The notes beneath the pieces are model-generated. The model did no database searches. It was not told where the DNA came from and saw only the letters and a list, made by a program, of their open reading frames with translations. This document shows, one piece after another, positions 28,601-40,700 of a stretch of DNA of 64,000 bases. The stretch's first letter is position 1; each line of letters opens with the position of its first letter. The DNA is from Plantago elongata. Taxonomy: Eukaryota; Streptophyta; Magnoliopsida; Lamiales; Plantaginaceae. The stretch covers positions 1-64,000 of the forward strand of contig JAYMSP010000243.1 of NCBI GenBank assembly GCA_036897095.1. The letters are read 5' to 3'. The translations under genes were made by a program, and so were the position numbers.

Positions 28601-29516
28601 ACTTTGAGAATGCACGTGAATTAGCTTCTAAGAGATGGATGTCTGAGCAGGTATGCCATTTTAAAATTTATATCTTTCTTGTTGTGCTACGTGTTGGAAT
28701 TTATTGGACTGATGGTGGGTAAACCTGTGACCCATTTGATGGTTTTGCTATTTTTGGAATTTGATTGTCATGTATTTGGATACATTCATCTAGAGGAATT
28801 AATAGTCCATCTAGGACCATTGCTTGCATCGCAGATTGCAATGGTCAACCTGAGATTTTTTTTTCATGTCCAATGAGTTGCTTCAGAATCCATTTATGTT
28901 ATGCAAATGCATGTTGAAATGCTTGCAGATGCTTCATTTTGAATGAACTTCTCTGCTTTTCAGCTTCCCAGCTGTTTTAACTTTAGGCAAGGGAAGATTT
29001 AACCTCAAAACAAGTATATCCTGCTTTTTATAGATAAGTTGGATAGTTGTTACCCTGTTTTTTTGCCTGCTGTGCTGGGGTGATTATCGTGGACCTTGAT
29101 GGCATCTTTTTGTGAACTGAGTGGTGAATTCATTTCTGTGGTGATAGGTTGACTATTTTGTTGACTGTTACTACTCTGCTGAGGAAGATAGTCTGTGGGC
29201 AATTGGAGGCACAAATACTGGCACGATTGGTTATTTTCCTGTAAGCTATGGAACTAAAAGCTCAATTGGTCCTGCAGAGGCTGTGTTTCAAGGTGGTCAC
29301 ACGGGGATTATCAGGAGTGTGTTGCCCATGTCCAGTAAACCTGCCATAGCTCCGTCTAGCCATGGTGTTTTTGGATGGACTGGAGGGGAAGATGGCCGCT
29401 TATGTTGCTGGTCATCGGATACATCATCTGTCAATACAACCTCTTCCTGGATATCTAGTACACTAGCAGAAAAATCACACAGAAACCGGAAAAAAAGCAG
29501 GCACAGTCCTTACTAG
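25610..29516 (+). CDS. GTS1: WD40-repeat protein, WDR89/GTS1 type
   Basis: Eight exons: 25610-25737, 25812-26019, 26475-26567, 26935-27009, 27732-27842, 28137-28228, 28566-28650, 29148-29516; 1161 bases, 386 residues, matching the WDR89 family length. After an acidic, Gln-rich N-terminus come repeat units with the GH..WD pattern: GHSNTINQISFSG with GTLRAWDSRSF; ILFWDCRTMKQI; VRFIPGHQSKLVSASVDGL with FDTSGD; VWDWNDSKT; and last GHTGIIRSVLPM with WTGGEDGRLCCWSSD. The end is basic (HRNRKKSRHS), a likely nuclear or nucleolar signal. Arabidopsis GTS1 was reported to affect growth and to bind ribosome-biogenesis factors, so a role in 60S assembly is plausible but not shown here. Intron 4 contains a SINE. 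The gene converges on PMS1, 510 bases away. Exon 8 holds the last two blades in one piece. Confidence 0.88.
27461..27660 (+). mobile_element. tRNA-derived SINE in GTS1 intron 4
   Basis: About 200 bases with a tRNA-like head: an A-box-like GTGGTAAGGAGTTGG and a B box GAGTTCGAATCCCG, then an unrelated body and a terminal run of A at 27650-27660. It is bracketed by near-identical direct repeats GTCGTCTATCC (27450-27460) and GTAGTCTATCC (27661-27671), matching at 10 of 11 bases, as expected from target-primed insertion. Same sense as the host gene. The A tail directly abutting the right repeat confirms orientation. Confidence 0.85.
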
Positions 29517-30026
29517 AACCTCTATTTTTTATTTTCTTTTCACCTTTTTAACTGTATCATGTTGCCGGTTTTGTATCCTCTAGGCTTTACCAGATTCACT
29601 TACTGTGCATTAATTTATACTACTACATTATATAGAAAAATGTTGTAGATTTGAGATTTGTTGACCAATTTGGTCTAGAAAATGTGTCGGTGATTAGTGT
29701 TATACATGTTTAGCTCAACTCGGTAGATAAGGTGTTCAGACTAATTTTTTATGCCCGTTTGTACAAGTTTTAATATGATTCTTATACAACGACTTTGAGG
29801 AGGATTAAAAATATGCGGTCAATCCAAGATATGAACTCTTACGACACTAAATCCAACATGTCGTGAAGTTTTATAATCCGGAAATGAACCCAATCTGAAC
29901 TCGACCAGAAATAAATTAAAGACACTAAACTAGTTACAACTTGCAAAAGATGCATCTTATCAAGGAACGTTGTGGGGGCAATAATTTACACCACGGGAGC
30001 TGGCATGGTAAATTGAAGAGCAGGAT
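29517..30026. other. Short spacer between convergent GTS1 and PMS1
   Basis: Holds the two 3' untranslated regions facing each other. No gene or repeat recognised. Confidence 0.5.
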
Positions 30027-33000
30027 TTACCGCAGATCTACTATTTCTTCATCTGTCGGTCTACGTATAGTTCGCAAGTCAACCAAGTGACGCATTGTTG
30101 GTCTGCCATGCGGACAGTTCCAAGGCGACTGGAGGTTTGCCAAATTTTCTAGTATCTGTTATGAGAATGAAGCGGAGAACGAAGAGGATTCATAGTTCAA
30201 TGAGAAAACAACAAACGCAAATATCAAATGCCATACAAGTTTAAAAATCAAAGACTTGGCATCAGGAAAATTTTAACGATGTGCACTCAATGAACAAGGA
30301 ACAAGTAAATAAAGAATGAAACACATCCAAAGGAGAAAGACAAATCGGCATTGGAGAACTGTACCTTTTGCATTTCGTTCCTTCCAAGCGAATGTCCAAT
30401 CATAACTGATGACCTGCAAGCACGTGATGCTAGCATTGCACGCACTTTTGGTGGGCAAATTGAATCTGCAGTGTCTGATCGGTAACTGCCAATTATGGAG
30501 CATTCCCCATGACTATCAGAGAGAACTGAAATAAGTTCCTTGATATCTGTGACATGGAAATATGGGGATTGATTACTTATCCATTCATTACTAATTTGAT
30601 TTGGTTTTCTGGGAAGTTCTTTTAGGAGAACTCTGTTATTGCATTCCCACCGTTAAAGCAGAAGTGTTGAAGCTTTGGAAATGCATTCCCACCGTTAAAG
30701 CTGAAGTGTTGAAGCTGTGGAAATGCATTCGCTAAGAAATGATGTCTTTTATTATTTTCATTAACTGAACTATAAATGCAGACTCTAATATGAAGAATGT
30801 TTACCTACTTGTCCCCTTGGGTCAAGTAAATGAAAACTCCTATATACCTTGGACAACCATCCCCTCACCCATCACATATAAGCAGAAAAAAAAGAAGACG
30901 CTATGTTAAGTCAGAATGTGACATGTGCTCGGTCATTTCAGAGTTTGAAGCATAACCTGCAACTCCAAAAGTTATGTTTTTACTGAAGGGTACAGCTTTC
31001 AGTTTATATCGATGTCCGGAGGGAGCATGCATATCCTCCTCTAATAGAAAACCGTTTCTCCTGAAAGTCGAGAATAATGCACATTAGTTTTTACCGTGAA
31101 GGAACAAAATATGTCAAGCAAGGAAGGTTTGGTTAACTTAGAACCTGAGTGGATTACCATTAATTTTTATTGTAAAAGTCAAGACTAGGTCAAGTACAAA
31201 TCTTTGATTCTAAAATTGTAATAGAAAATCATGATCATAGGCATTGGTTTGTTTTTCTAGAATTAGCAACAAACAAGCTACAACCTATCCGACTTAGATT
31301 ATCACTGGAATCTTATGTTTGCAGTATGCTGAACAATGAAAAAGGACACTCCTACATAAGACTCATACCTGATGATATCCATGTGCATGGAAATGACAAT
31401 TTCTTCTTCAGGAGATAACTCTATAGTTATTGGCCTGAAACAAAAGACATAAAGATGTGGGAGAAGAATAGAACCTCAGAATGCAATGGATAAGCATCAA
31501 GCATATTTGGTTCCGCAGCTGTACACAGTGCAATTAATAAGAATTTAGAAGCGAAACATTCAGACATAAATTTGTTCTGACTCTAGTTTAATTCTGTTTA
31601 TTCTTTACTTTACTCTAACAATTGTTCTTAGCTGTCGCTTTTATGTTTCTTCATTGCGCATCTATTGCTTCATTGGTCTTGTAAATAAATAAACACCCCT
31701 GGTCTATAATTAACGAAATTGTTCTCCAAAAATTACTTAGAGGAGAATATTAATTTCCATCAGATATTTCAGAGTAAATACTAATCAGAGAATCTAACAA
31801 ATGGATTGCATACTCACTTAACTACAAGTAATGAAGTAGAAACAGAATGTTTTACCGGAACAAAGGTTGCTGATTCAAAATGGTCGATTGTGACAAACGT
31901 TCGTAGTTATATTTCTCATCTGCAGCATGCTGATGCAATTGCATACTAAATCAGAATCACTTGATTATTTACAGAGATAAAATGAATTATAGGTCAGTTA
32001 CACCATATGCGGATATGCATGCTTATTTTGTACAGTTTCCAAGGAGAGGAAAGGTAGTGTACCTGGTCCACAATGAAAAGGTCCTCCTCTAATTTTCCAA
32101 TTATGAATCCAAGATTAAATTGTCCAATGACCTGCAGGTGTAATTTTATATTAGAGGTAGATGCCAAAAAGGCAGTTCTGGGTTAGCATCGTGCAACTGC
32201 AAACCATGCGAGTACTAGTAGAAAATATGATTATGACAGAATATTAAGCACATAACATCATGCATTCTAAATTTGTTGCACATGCTTAACAATTAATGAC
32301 ATATGAAGGTAACTAGGATTGAACCTTCATTTGCTTAAAGTCTTCCTTCTTAAATAGTCTTTCCAGCTCTCTGGTAGCAGCAGCTAAAGCTGTAGCTTTC
32401 CCCTCTTCATTTTCCATTTGAGAGAGTTCCAATGATGCTGCAGTAAAACCCCTGCATATTAAAGAAAATACCAAGTCACCAAATATTTTAATTTGATTAT
32501 CATCTCAACTCTGATCAAAGAAAATTAACTGCAAGATACCCTTTCAACTTCAGTCTTCCAGGTGCACGCTTGACATGTGGAAGTCTTGACAGCATCTGTT
32601 TCCTCCTTGACATCAACCCTCCAATACTGAATTGCAGAGTGAAACCAATAACCTTTGATCCAGACAAGCCCAATGGAGCATCTTTTGGTACATCAGGAGG
32701 TTGTACAGCAGTAGTTTTGAGTAAAATATCACTGGATGGAAGTTTTGAGTCTCTGTTTATTGAAGTGGTTTGTACCAAATCAGCATCTATCACTCTTTCT
32801 TGAATTTTCTGCTCCTGCAACTTAATGTTCACTTCTTCATTGTCATAATACATTGTCAATGTCAATATAAGTTGTGAAACACAAACATTTCCTAATTCTA
32901 GAAGGTTAATTAATCCTTGTTAAATCTGCTTCTTGGTAAGAGAACCTGTATTATGCAATGCACGAACTAGTTTGGGGAGAAACTAAGGTTGGATCAAGAA

Positions 33001-35623
33001 TACTTTACCTCTCTCATTCCACTTAGCTTCTTGTTCTCACAAGGAAACATCCTTGGAGCATCTCCTTCATCAGCACTACCTTGCTTCTCGTTCTCACAAT
33101 GAAGATCAGCACCACTTCGCTTCCTATCACAGTGTAAATTAACACTCTTTTGACCAGAGACATTATCGGATCTAGATATTTTAGCTGCTCGAGGCTCCAT
33201 GAGGTCTATCTTATCGCAATCGTCAATCTCAGCACCTTTCTCCAAAGATCTAAGATATGCACTATGTACTGAAGAATTCTTCTCCTGATACCTAGATGCA
33301 GAAGGTCCATTTCTGAGGAGTGGGGCTTCAGACAATACAGTATTTGCACTTTCAAGTTTTCTCTTACTAACTGTAACAAACTTTTCGAGTGACAACTGAA
33401 TATTTGACCGAGAATGTGAATTACCATCACTGATGCTATCTTTCTGAGTGAATCCAGGTTCCAGAGGAACAAGTCTCTCAGCTTTGTCAGGAATATCATC
33501 AATAAGTTTCTTACTAGGACTTAAAAAAGATTTTGCTGTCTCATTATTAACTTCAAGTGCAAATCCTTCAATCAGAGAAGCATTGTTACCCTCATCAGAG
33601 GACTTTCTACTGGTTTCTTGAATAGTATCACCACCTCCACAAAGTTTATCATCAGTTTCCTCTTGAACTATATGTAACTGAACTCTCTGATTGGAAATCG
33701 TCAAACTAGAATTGCACCCGTCTTCTTTAAGTTCTTGTACACCGTTAACTGAATAGGCCAACTGATCTGATGAATAAACCTTCTGCAATGCTTCTCTTAA
33801 GGATTGCAAGATGGAGGTCTCATCAGAAATAAATATTTTTCGTTTGTCAGGAGTTACATTGACGTCATATGCTTGAGTAGGAACCAAAAAGTTCATAATT
33901 GCAATAGGATATTGCTTGCTATTTGCACTTCTATACAACTCATTCACAAGCTTCCCAACCTTGGGCATATCAACAGGACGGCTATTAACATAGAAAAATT
34001 GTCGATCGCCTATATTGCGCCCGCTTCCATGTCCAGACTTAGAAAGAAAGCCTTCTACTACACAACCATCTGATATACTAAGTCCCAAAGGCTCTAAGCA
34101 GGCATAAGTGTTCAGGCCAAACACTGTGATAATATTGTCTTTCAGGGATCCACTTCCCTGGGTCTTTAGTACCACAGACCTTACATTTTTAGCAGTTGTA
34201 TTTGTGCAAACAAATCTTACTTTTTTCGCAATAAGAGCATATGCCTGGCAGGATAAAAACTAAAAATTAAAAGGTAATTCAATATACGGGGAGAAAAGAA
34301 ACTTATCAAGCTCTCATCATCAAGGGGAATGTACTAAGACACTTAGTTTTTTTATTTTTGAAACAACTAAGGTGACTCGAACCCCCGACCTATTGGTTGG
34401 AGGGGAAGCGAATTACCAACTGGCTGTGCTTCGTTGTCATACTAAGACACCTAGTAATTTACTAATTCATAAATACAACTCATAGATTTAGAATGATCTA
34501 AGTTATCAACAATAGAATCCAGCACACCAGAATGGGTAGCTAGCATCTTTGAGCTGCCGCCGACATAAAACCTCAAACTTTTCAGAAAGTAATGCTATAA
34601 AAATAGGACGAGTTGTATCGTCTATTATATTGTTAGTATCTATACACTTGATGCTGACACAATCTCCAACATTGCCAAAATCCAAAGTGATAAACCTCTT
34701 GGCTGGCATGCCTTTATCTTTCAGCTCTAGACTACATAACTCCTCAAATTTTTTATATATCAAAATGCCCAGTTTAATTAATGACCATATGCCACTTTCT
34801 AAATTAATGCATTTCAACCAACAAAATGAATGAAGCTTCATAAAACATTCAACATGAATAATCAGAAGGCTCACATTCAACAAGCTGATCAGCTTGCCAT
34901 ATTCCTTCCGGATATTTCGCTTGAACTCTTTGCTCCGCACGGGCAAATTAGAAAACAGCTTCTTAATGGTAACCGTGGTCCCCACTTGTCGAGCACTCTT
35001 CCTCTCAGCTGCCAAAACACCCATCCGATCATAAGTCAAGTGCGACGCTATTACCTCATCCACAGTCCTGGTTTCCACAGTCAGCTCCCCTAGCGCACAT
35101 AGTGAACTCAATGCTTCCCCTCGAAACCCAAACGTCGTCAGCGACTGAAGGTCTGGAAATTCCAGCAGCTTTGATGTATGGTGCTTAAGTGCCAGCACCT
35201 ACCAAACACGAGGAAAATATTAAACCTGCAGTTACTAACTTCCATTGCAAAATCTCGAAGTTACTAACACAATCACCAAGTGAATCAATAATTCCAGGAG
35301 TTCTAATCCGTATCCAACACATTATGGAGTCCAAAAAGCAACGAAACGAAACAAGTCTAGAGTCGAAAACTCGAAAAGAGAGGAGAAACTACTTGATAAT
35401 TCTTAGGCGAAATGCCGGAGCCGTTATCGATGACCTGAATGGACTCCAAGCCGTAGTCCTTCAACGCGATTTCGACGGAAGTAGCGCCGGCGTCGAGGCT
35501 GTTCTCGACGAGCTCCTTGACCGCGGAGGAGAGGTCCAGTACGACTTGTCCGGCGCAAATTCGGTGTACGACGCCCTTGCTTATCGGCTTGATCATGGGG
35601 GAACCATTTCCACCGCCTTCCAT
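30027..35623 (-). CDS. PMS1: DNA mismatch repair protein PMS1 (MutL homologue), 11 exons
   Basis: Exons in gene order: 35393-35623, 34875-35198, 33009-34244, 32540-32814, 32325-32451, 32063-32131, 31856-31929, 31369-31434, 30957-31060, 30365-30546, 30027-30155; 2817 bases, 938 residues (Arabidopsis 923). The N-terminal GHKL ATPase shows [20 protein letters not shown], the Mg-binding [14 protein letters not shown], the ATP-lid DNGSGI, and [30 protein letters not shown] and [16 protein letters not shown] follow, with NVTPDKRK in exon 3. The middle of exon 3 is a variable acidic linker. The C-terminal endonuclease has [20 protein letters not shown], the metal motif [12 protein letters not shown] split over exons 6/7, [14 protein letters not shown], and [15 protein letters not shown] near the end. 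It is the plant counterpart of human PMS2/yeast Pms1, pairing with MLH1 to nick DNA in mismatch repair. Start: ATG 35623 was chosen; an in-frame ATG at 35644 would add seven residues (MLFSDCP). Confidence 0.93.
30640..30723. repeat. 42-base tandem duplication in PMS1 intron 9
   Basis: Two adjacent 42-base units (30640-30681 and 30682-30723) starting TGCATTCCCACCGTTAAAGC differ at only two positions. The right copy runs into a further TGCATTC. A recent local duplication with no sign of effect on splicing. Confidence 0.9.
34347..34439 (-). mobile_element. Short tRNA-derived SINE in PMS1 intron 2
   Basis: On the minus strand the 93-base insert has an A-box-like CACAGCCAGTTGG, a B box GGGGTTCGAGTC and a short A-rich 3' tail (the T-rich start on +). 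It is flanked by direct repeats TACTAAGACACTTAG (34332-34346) and TACTAAGACACCTAG (34440-34454), 14 of 15 matching. Inserted in the same sense as PMS1. It is not a functional tRNA: no acceptor stem closes. Confidence 0.82.
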
Positions 35624-35931
35624 AGGGCAATCGGAGAATAGCAACTCAGGTGGATTGCAAATTCAGTTGCGCAAGCTTACTGGTTGGCGACTGTTATCGA
35701 CTCATCGGAGCTGTGATTCAGTCGAATGTAGATTTTTGGGAGAAACTCTAAGGAGTTGAAGTTCAGTAAACCTAGAGAGAGAGAGAGATTGATTTTGCCG
35801 CCAAAAATCGAAGCTCAGAGATTGAGAGGGGTTTTTGTGATGGAAGATATTATTGGCGAAAGGCGACGAAGAAGAAGGATTAAGAAATTCATATGTTAGG
35901 ACTACGTTGAGATCAAATCTCTGAACAAATA

Positions 35932-36005
35932 GGTTTCGTGGTGTAGTTGGTTATCACGTCAGTCTAACACACTGAAGGTCTCCGGTTCGAACCCGGGCGA
36001 AGCCA
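35932..36005 (+). tRNA. tRNA-Val (AAC anticodon)
   Basis: A 74-base intron-free tRNA gene. Acceptor arm GGTTTCG pairs with CGAAGCC, discriminator A at 36005. The D arm contains the A box GTGTAGTTGGTTATC. The anticodon stem TCAGT/ACTGA encloses loop CTAACAC, so the anticodon is AAC, reading Val GUU/GUC. The B box GGTTCGAACC lies in the T arm. A TTTT terminator for RNA polymerase III follows at about 36009-36012. No CCA is encoded, as normal for nuclear genes. It starts about 310 bases upstream of the PMS1 ATG, transcribed away from it. Confidence 0.96.
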
Positions 36006-36013
36006 TCATTTTG

Positions 36014-36197
36014 ATATGTCATGGTGTTTCTCTTAAGCCGGCCACATCAAAAAGTTTTTTATATCTCATGGTGTTTATTTCGGAGCATGTAAACCGGCCA
36101 CATCCAAAAGCTTTTATATCACTTGGTGTTTATTTCGGAGCATGTAAACCGGCCACATCCAAAGGCTTTTATATCACTTAGTTTCGGAGCATGTAAC
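36014..36197. repeat. 55-base tandem repeat just downstream of tRNA-Val
   Basis: Units begin ATATC.C.TGGTGTTT and contain CGGAGCATGTAAACCGGCCAC. Two perfect-length 55-base units lie at 36061-36115 and 36116-36170, preceded by a diverged unit (36014-36060) and followed by a partial one. The GC-rich CCGGCCAC core stands out from the AT-rich surroundings. Confidence 0.88.
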
Positions 36198-36530
36198 TTA
36201 AATTGTCTCCAGGCCAACCCGTATTTTTAGTCTTCTACGTACTAAAGCTTTAGAAAGTTTTAACAAGGTATTGATATTCTCACCCTTTCGTAGAACCTAC
36301 ATTATCATATGTGATGATATTTGAAAGCATGTAATTCAAATTGTATGGCATCCATCATTCCATGTGATTTTGTAGGTATAGTTGTCTGAGAATTATACGG
36401 ATGGTAGTATTTGATTCCAAGCGGGAACTTTAAGATCCAACACTAGCCAGTGCTAATATAGTCCTTCCAGATTCATTCTTCTTTCTATTCCTTCTCTCTA
36501 CATCCCTACTACATTTTCTCTAATACAGTA
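36198..36530. other. Spacer before the LINE
   Basis: AT-rich sequence without a recognised gene. Its right edge contains CTAATACAGTA (36520-36530), the probable left target-site duplication of the LINE. Confidence 0.4.
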
Positions 36531-36535
36531 AACTA

Positions 36536-37758
36536 GAATTATCACAGGCTAAGATTTGTGTTGAAATGGATGTATTCAAAGAACTCCCTAAACATCTTTG
36601 GATTAATGTGATAGGTAAAGGAACTGTTGTGAAAGTAAACTACTCTAAGGTCCCATACTATTGTTCGAATTGCCTTAAGATTTGCCACTCTGCTCTTCAC
36701 TGTTTAGCAACAGAAAAAACTGATATGCAATTGATGGAGCAAGCTGCTGCCGTTGGTGTTCCTCCTGAGGAGCCACATGTTAATCAGTTCCTGCCTCATT
36801 ATGAGAAGGTAGATGGTAGAGTTAATTCTGTTGTGGATCAAATTATTGGTGATGGGACAGTTAGAAGAGATGCTTTCTTGCCTAGGGGTGGGAATAGAGG
36901 TTATCATAGAGGTGGTAATGGTGGCAGGTTTGCTAGAGGTGCTAGGGGAGGTGGTGGTAGAGGATTTTCTCCTTCTGGAAGGGGTGGTTTCCTCTCTGCC
37001 ATTGATACTTCTTCTGTGGCTCCTCCAGTGGATAGCTCCTTGATATAATTTAGGAGAAGTTGTAGTTGTTGTGGTTCCAGGGGAGGATGTTCTGCTTCAG
37101 CAACCTCCTTCTTCTAGTCCTAATTACTATCCCTCTTCCACTTTCCAACCAGCTCGTAACGGCTTGATGTGGAAGTAGGAGAGGTCTCATCTTTGGAAGG
37201 GCTTTTTCCTCAGGTGGTTAACATTGTGTCTGTAGATGTACCTTTGACATCTGTTGAGCATGAGGTACTTAATAACGATGGAATAGCTTCTGATAAAGGT
37301 ATGGAGAGTGACAAGGAGGAGTTAGTCAAAGAAACTCCAGTAGAACTGCAAGGTTGTGGTCAGTTGGGTTTTGATTTTCAGCCAGATGTTTTGGGGAGAG
37401 GAGTATCTTTTCAGGATCATAGTGCAGGTCCTAGTACTTTACCTGTGCCAAATTTTGAACCTATTGTCAGGTCTATCATGAGGAGTAAATCTGCTGAGAA
37501 CTTTCAGAAGTTCCGTTGTGTTCTGACATTTCAGTGTCAGATGCTACTTCTGGTGAAGGGGAGCAGGAACATATAGTTATGGTTACTTTGGAATCTTCAG
37601 GAGACAGTCTAGAGGATCATGCCTATGTTGTAAAAGAAGATGCAGTGGATAAAAGGTTTACTAGAAGAATAGGGAAGGTTGTGCTCCCAGTAGGTATTCA
37701 ATCAAAACCTCCCAAGAAAGGTCGTGGAGCTTCATCTTCCAGAGGTTTCAAATGTTGA
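36536..37758 (+). pseudogene. LINE ORF1 (gag-like, zinc knuckle and RGG-rich), broken
   Basis: Similarity to the DUF4283/zf-CCHC-type ORF1 starts at AKICVEMDVFKELPKHLWIN (about 36551) and continues with the zinc knuckle YYCSNCLKICHSALHC at about 36655-36705. A Gly/Arg-rich RGG-like tract follows at 36885-36990, a nucleic-acid-binding feature. Frame changes lie after 37,045, near 37,170 and near 37,520. The N-terminal RRM-like part is absent. The ORF1 stop at 37756-37758 overlaps the ORF2 start (37752), a tight arrangement suited to coupled translation. Confidence 0.75.
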
Positions 37759-40700
37759 AAGCCATAATATGGAACGTTAGGGGAGTTGGAAACAAAGCTT
37801 CACAACAACTACTATGGTTTCATAAAAACTCTGGTAATTTGGATAGTGTGGTACTTTTAGAGCCTCTTGTACCTCTTGATGATTATATGGTTAAAAAAAT
37901 GTACAAAATGGATTCAGTTGTGGCTAATATTAGTAACGAAATTTGGGTTATGTCTTCTGCTGCATATCAAGTAGAAATTGTTCAGGATCACATTCAGTTT
38001 CTTCACTGTAAAATTACTTCTGTGGGTCTTCCTCAACCTGTTTTCTTCACATTTGTATATGCTAAGTGTGCCAGGGCTGAAAGAATTGGATTGTGGAATC
38101 ATTTCAGAGCAATAGCAGTAGCAGATGTTCCTTGGGCTATTGGAGGTGACTTCAACATTGTAGCTACTTCTCAAGAAAAGTGTGGTGGTGCTCCTGTAGA
38201 TTCCAATGCTATAGGAGACTTTGTTAGATGTATGCAAGATACTGGGATGGAGGATTTGGGTTTTGAAGGATGCCCCTTCACATGGGAATGGAGAAATGTC
38301 AAACAAAGATTAGATAGAATTATTACTAATAGTGTTTGGTTGGATATATTTCCTAGCAATAAAGTGGAGCATGCTATATTAGAAGATGTTCAGACCACAG
38401 ACCCTTAATTGTGTATTCTTTTACCAACCCTGGCAAGGTTAAGGGCTCTTTTCACTTTCAGAACATGTGGTTGCAGAGTAAGGATTGCCTGCCTTTAATT
38501 GTTGATAACTGGAAGATCCTGCCAGGCAAACTGGAGCAAAAAAAAATCTGGGAAAAACTTTACAGATTGAAACAATGTTTGAGGTCTTGGAATAAAAACA
38601 GCTTTGGTAATATTTTTGACAAGTTGAAAGCCCAGGAAGAGACTATTATAGCTGCTGAGCAAGCTCATACTATTGCATCTAATCCTATTGCTCTGGCATC
38701 TCTGCAAGATGCTAATGCTGAGTTTCAAATTCTTCTTTATCAAGAAGAAACTTTTTGGAAGCAGAAAGCTAATGGTACATGGCTTATAGAAGGAGACAGG
38801 AACACAAAGGCTTTTCATTGTATGGTCAAAAGGAGAAGAAGTAAAACCAAAGTGTTCTCCATTTCTTTTGAAGGTAGAAGGATCACAGACCCTAAAGAAT
38901 TAGCTACTTCAGCCAATCAATTTTTTGAGAATCTCCTTGCTACTGAGATCCCTACTTCAGGGGTTCCTGACTTAACACTCATTCCCAAGCTTATATCTGA
39001 GGAACTCTCTTCCCATCTGTGCAGACCACCAGATATTGTAGAAGTAAAAAGAGCAGTTTTTGGATTAAATAAAGAGGCAGCAGCAGCACCAGATGGCTTC
39101 ATAGCCAAGTTTTTTCAATCGAGTTGGGATATTATCAAAGCTGATTTAGTAGAAGCTGTGTCTAGCATTTTTGCAGGAGAGCCTCTTCCTAGAGGATTTT
39201 CATCAACTACTCTTGCTTTGATCCCTAAAAAGTAGTCTCCTCAATATTGATCAGACTTTAGACAAATAAGTTTATGCAACAATTCACATAAGATTATCAC
39301 AAAAATCTTGAATGATAGGTTGATTTATGTTCTTCCTAAGCTGATATCCAAGAATCAAAGTGGATTTGTCAGAGGCAGGCTCATATCTGACAATATCCTA
39401 CTGGCTCAAGAGATGACCCAGTCACTTAATGTGAAAACCAGAGGAGGAAACATGATGATGAAGATGGATATGATGAAGGCTTATGATAGATTAAACTGGG
39501 GATTTTTTGATCTGGTTCTGAAGGCTTTTGGTTTCTCTGATGCTCTGATTGAACTTATTGGTAGCACCATCAAGCATAACTCTTTCAGTATCCTTCTTAA
39601 TGGAGAGTTTAGTGGTTTCTTCCAATCTACTCATGGATTAAGACAAGGAGATCCACTTTCTCCTGCCTTGTTCATTCTTGCTGGGGAGTATTTGTCTAGG
39701 GGCCTGAATGACTTATTTAGCAAATGTCCTAGTCTTTACTATGATACCAAGAAAGGTTTTGCTTTAAGTCATCTAGCTTATGCTGATGATGTGATAATTT
39801 TCTGCAATGGAGCTAAAGCTGGGGTTAGAAAAATCATGTTATTTCTAAAGCACTATGAATCAGTTTCAGGTCAAAAAATCATCTTTGATAAAAGTCAGAT
39901 TTATGTTGGGAGACATGGGATTGAAGGAATGCTGCAGTAGTTAACTGGCTTCAATGCTCAGGTACTGCCTTTTTCTTACTTGGGAGCACCAATCTGCATA
40001 GGGAGAAGAAAGATTGCTCTTTTTAATCCTCTCTTGGATATAATCAAATCCAAATTCCCAAGCTGGAACTTAGGCCTTCTATCTCAAGGAGACAGGTTGA
40101 CTATAATCAAAAGTGTTCTTCAATCTATGCCTATTTACCTTATGCAAGTTTTATTCCCTCCTAAGGCGGTGCTTAGAGAGATAGATAAGATAATGGCTAG
40201 AATTTTTTGGGGATCTTTGGTAGGAAGTAATAAGATGCATTGGTCTAGATGGTCTCCCTTGTGTCTTCCTGTTGAAGAAGGAGGTTTGGGGGTGAGAAGA
40301 TTTGAAGATACTTGTGTTGCATTCTCTATCAAGTTGTGGTATAGATTCAGGTGTCATGAATCCTTGTGGTCCAAACTGTTTGTTGCAGAAATATGGAAAA
40401 AAATCAGTTCCAGGTTGGGCTATTGTACATCAGCAAGACTCTCAAGTATGGAAAAGAATGGTAAAGGTAAAAGACATTGCTCAAGAGCAGTTGTTTTGGA
40501 AGATATGAACTGGTCAGTGCTATTTTTTGTATGACAGTTGGAGAGAACAAGGTCCCCTGGCAGCAACAAATCCTAACCCTTACAATCAGTCTGCTATTCT
40601 TAGTGACTTCTGTGATGATAACTATTGGGAATGGAATAAGCTTGTAAATGTGATTCCTGAAAATTTGGCAGCAAACATCTTTCTGAAGAAGCATATTAAC

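Noticed and set aside
34375-34439. A functional tRNA gene on the minus strand in PMS1 intron 2
   Set aside because: Same reason: promoter boxes without a cloverleaf, with an A-rich tail and flanking direct repeats.
35189-35641. 150-codon + strand frame opposite PMS1 exon 1
   Set aside because: Antisense shadow of the conserved ATPase exon; no independent similarity.
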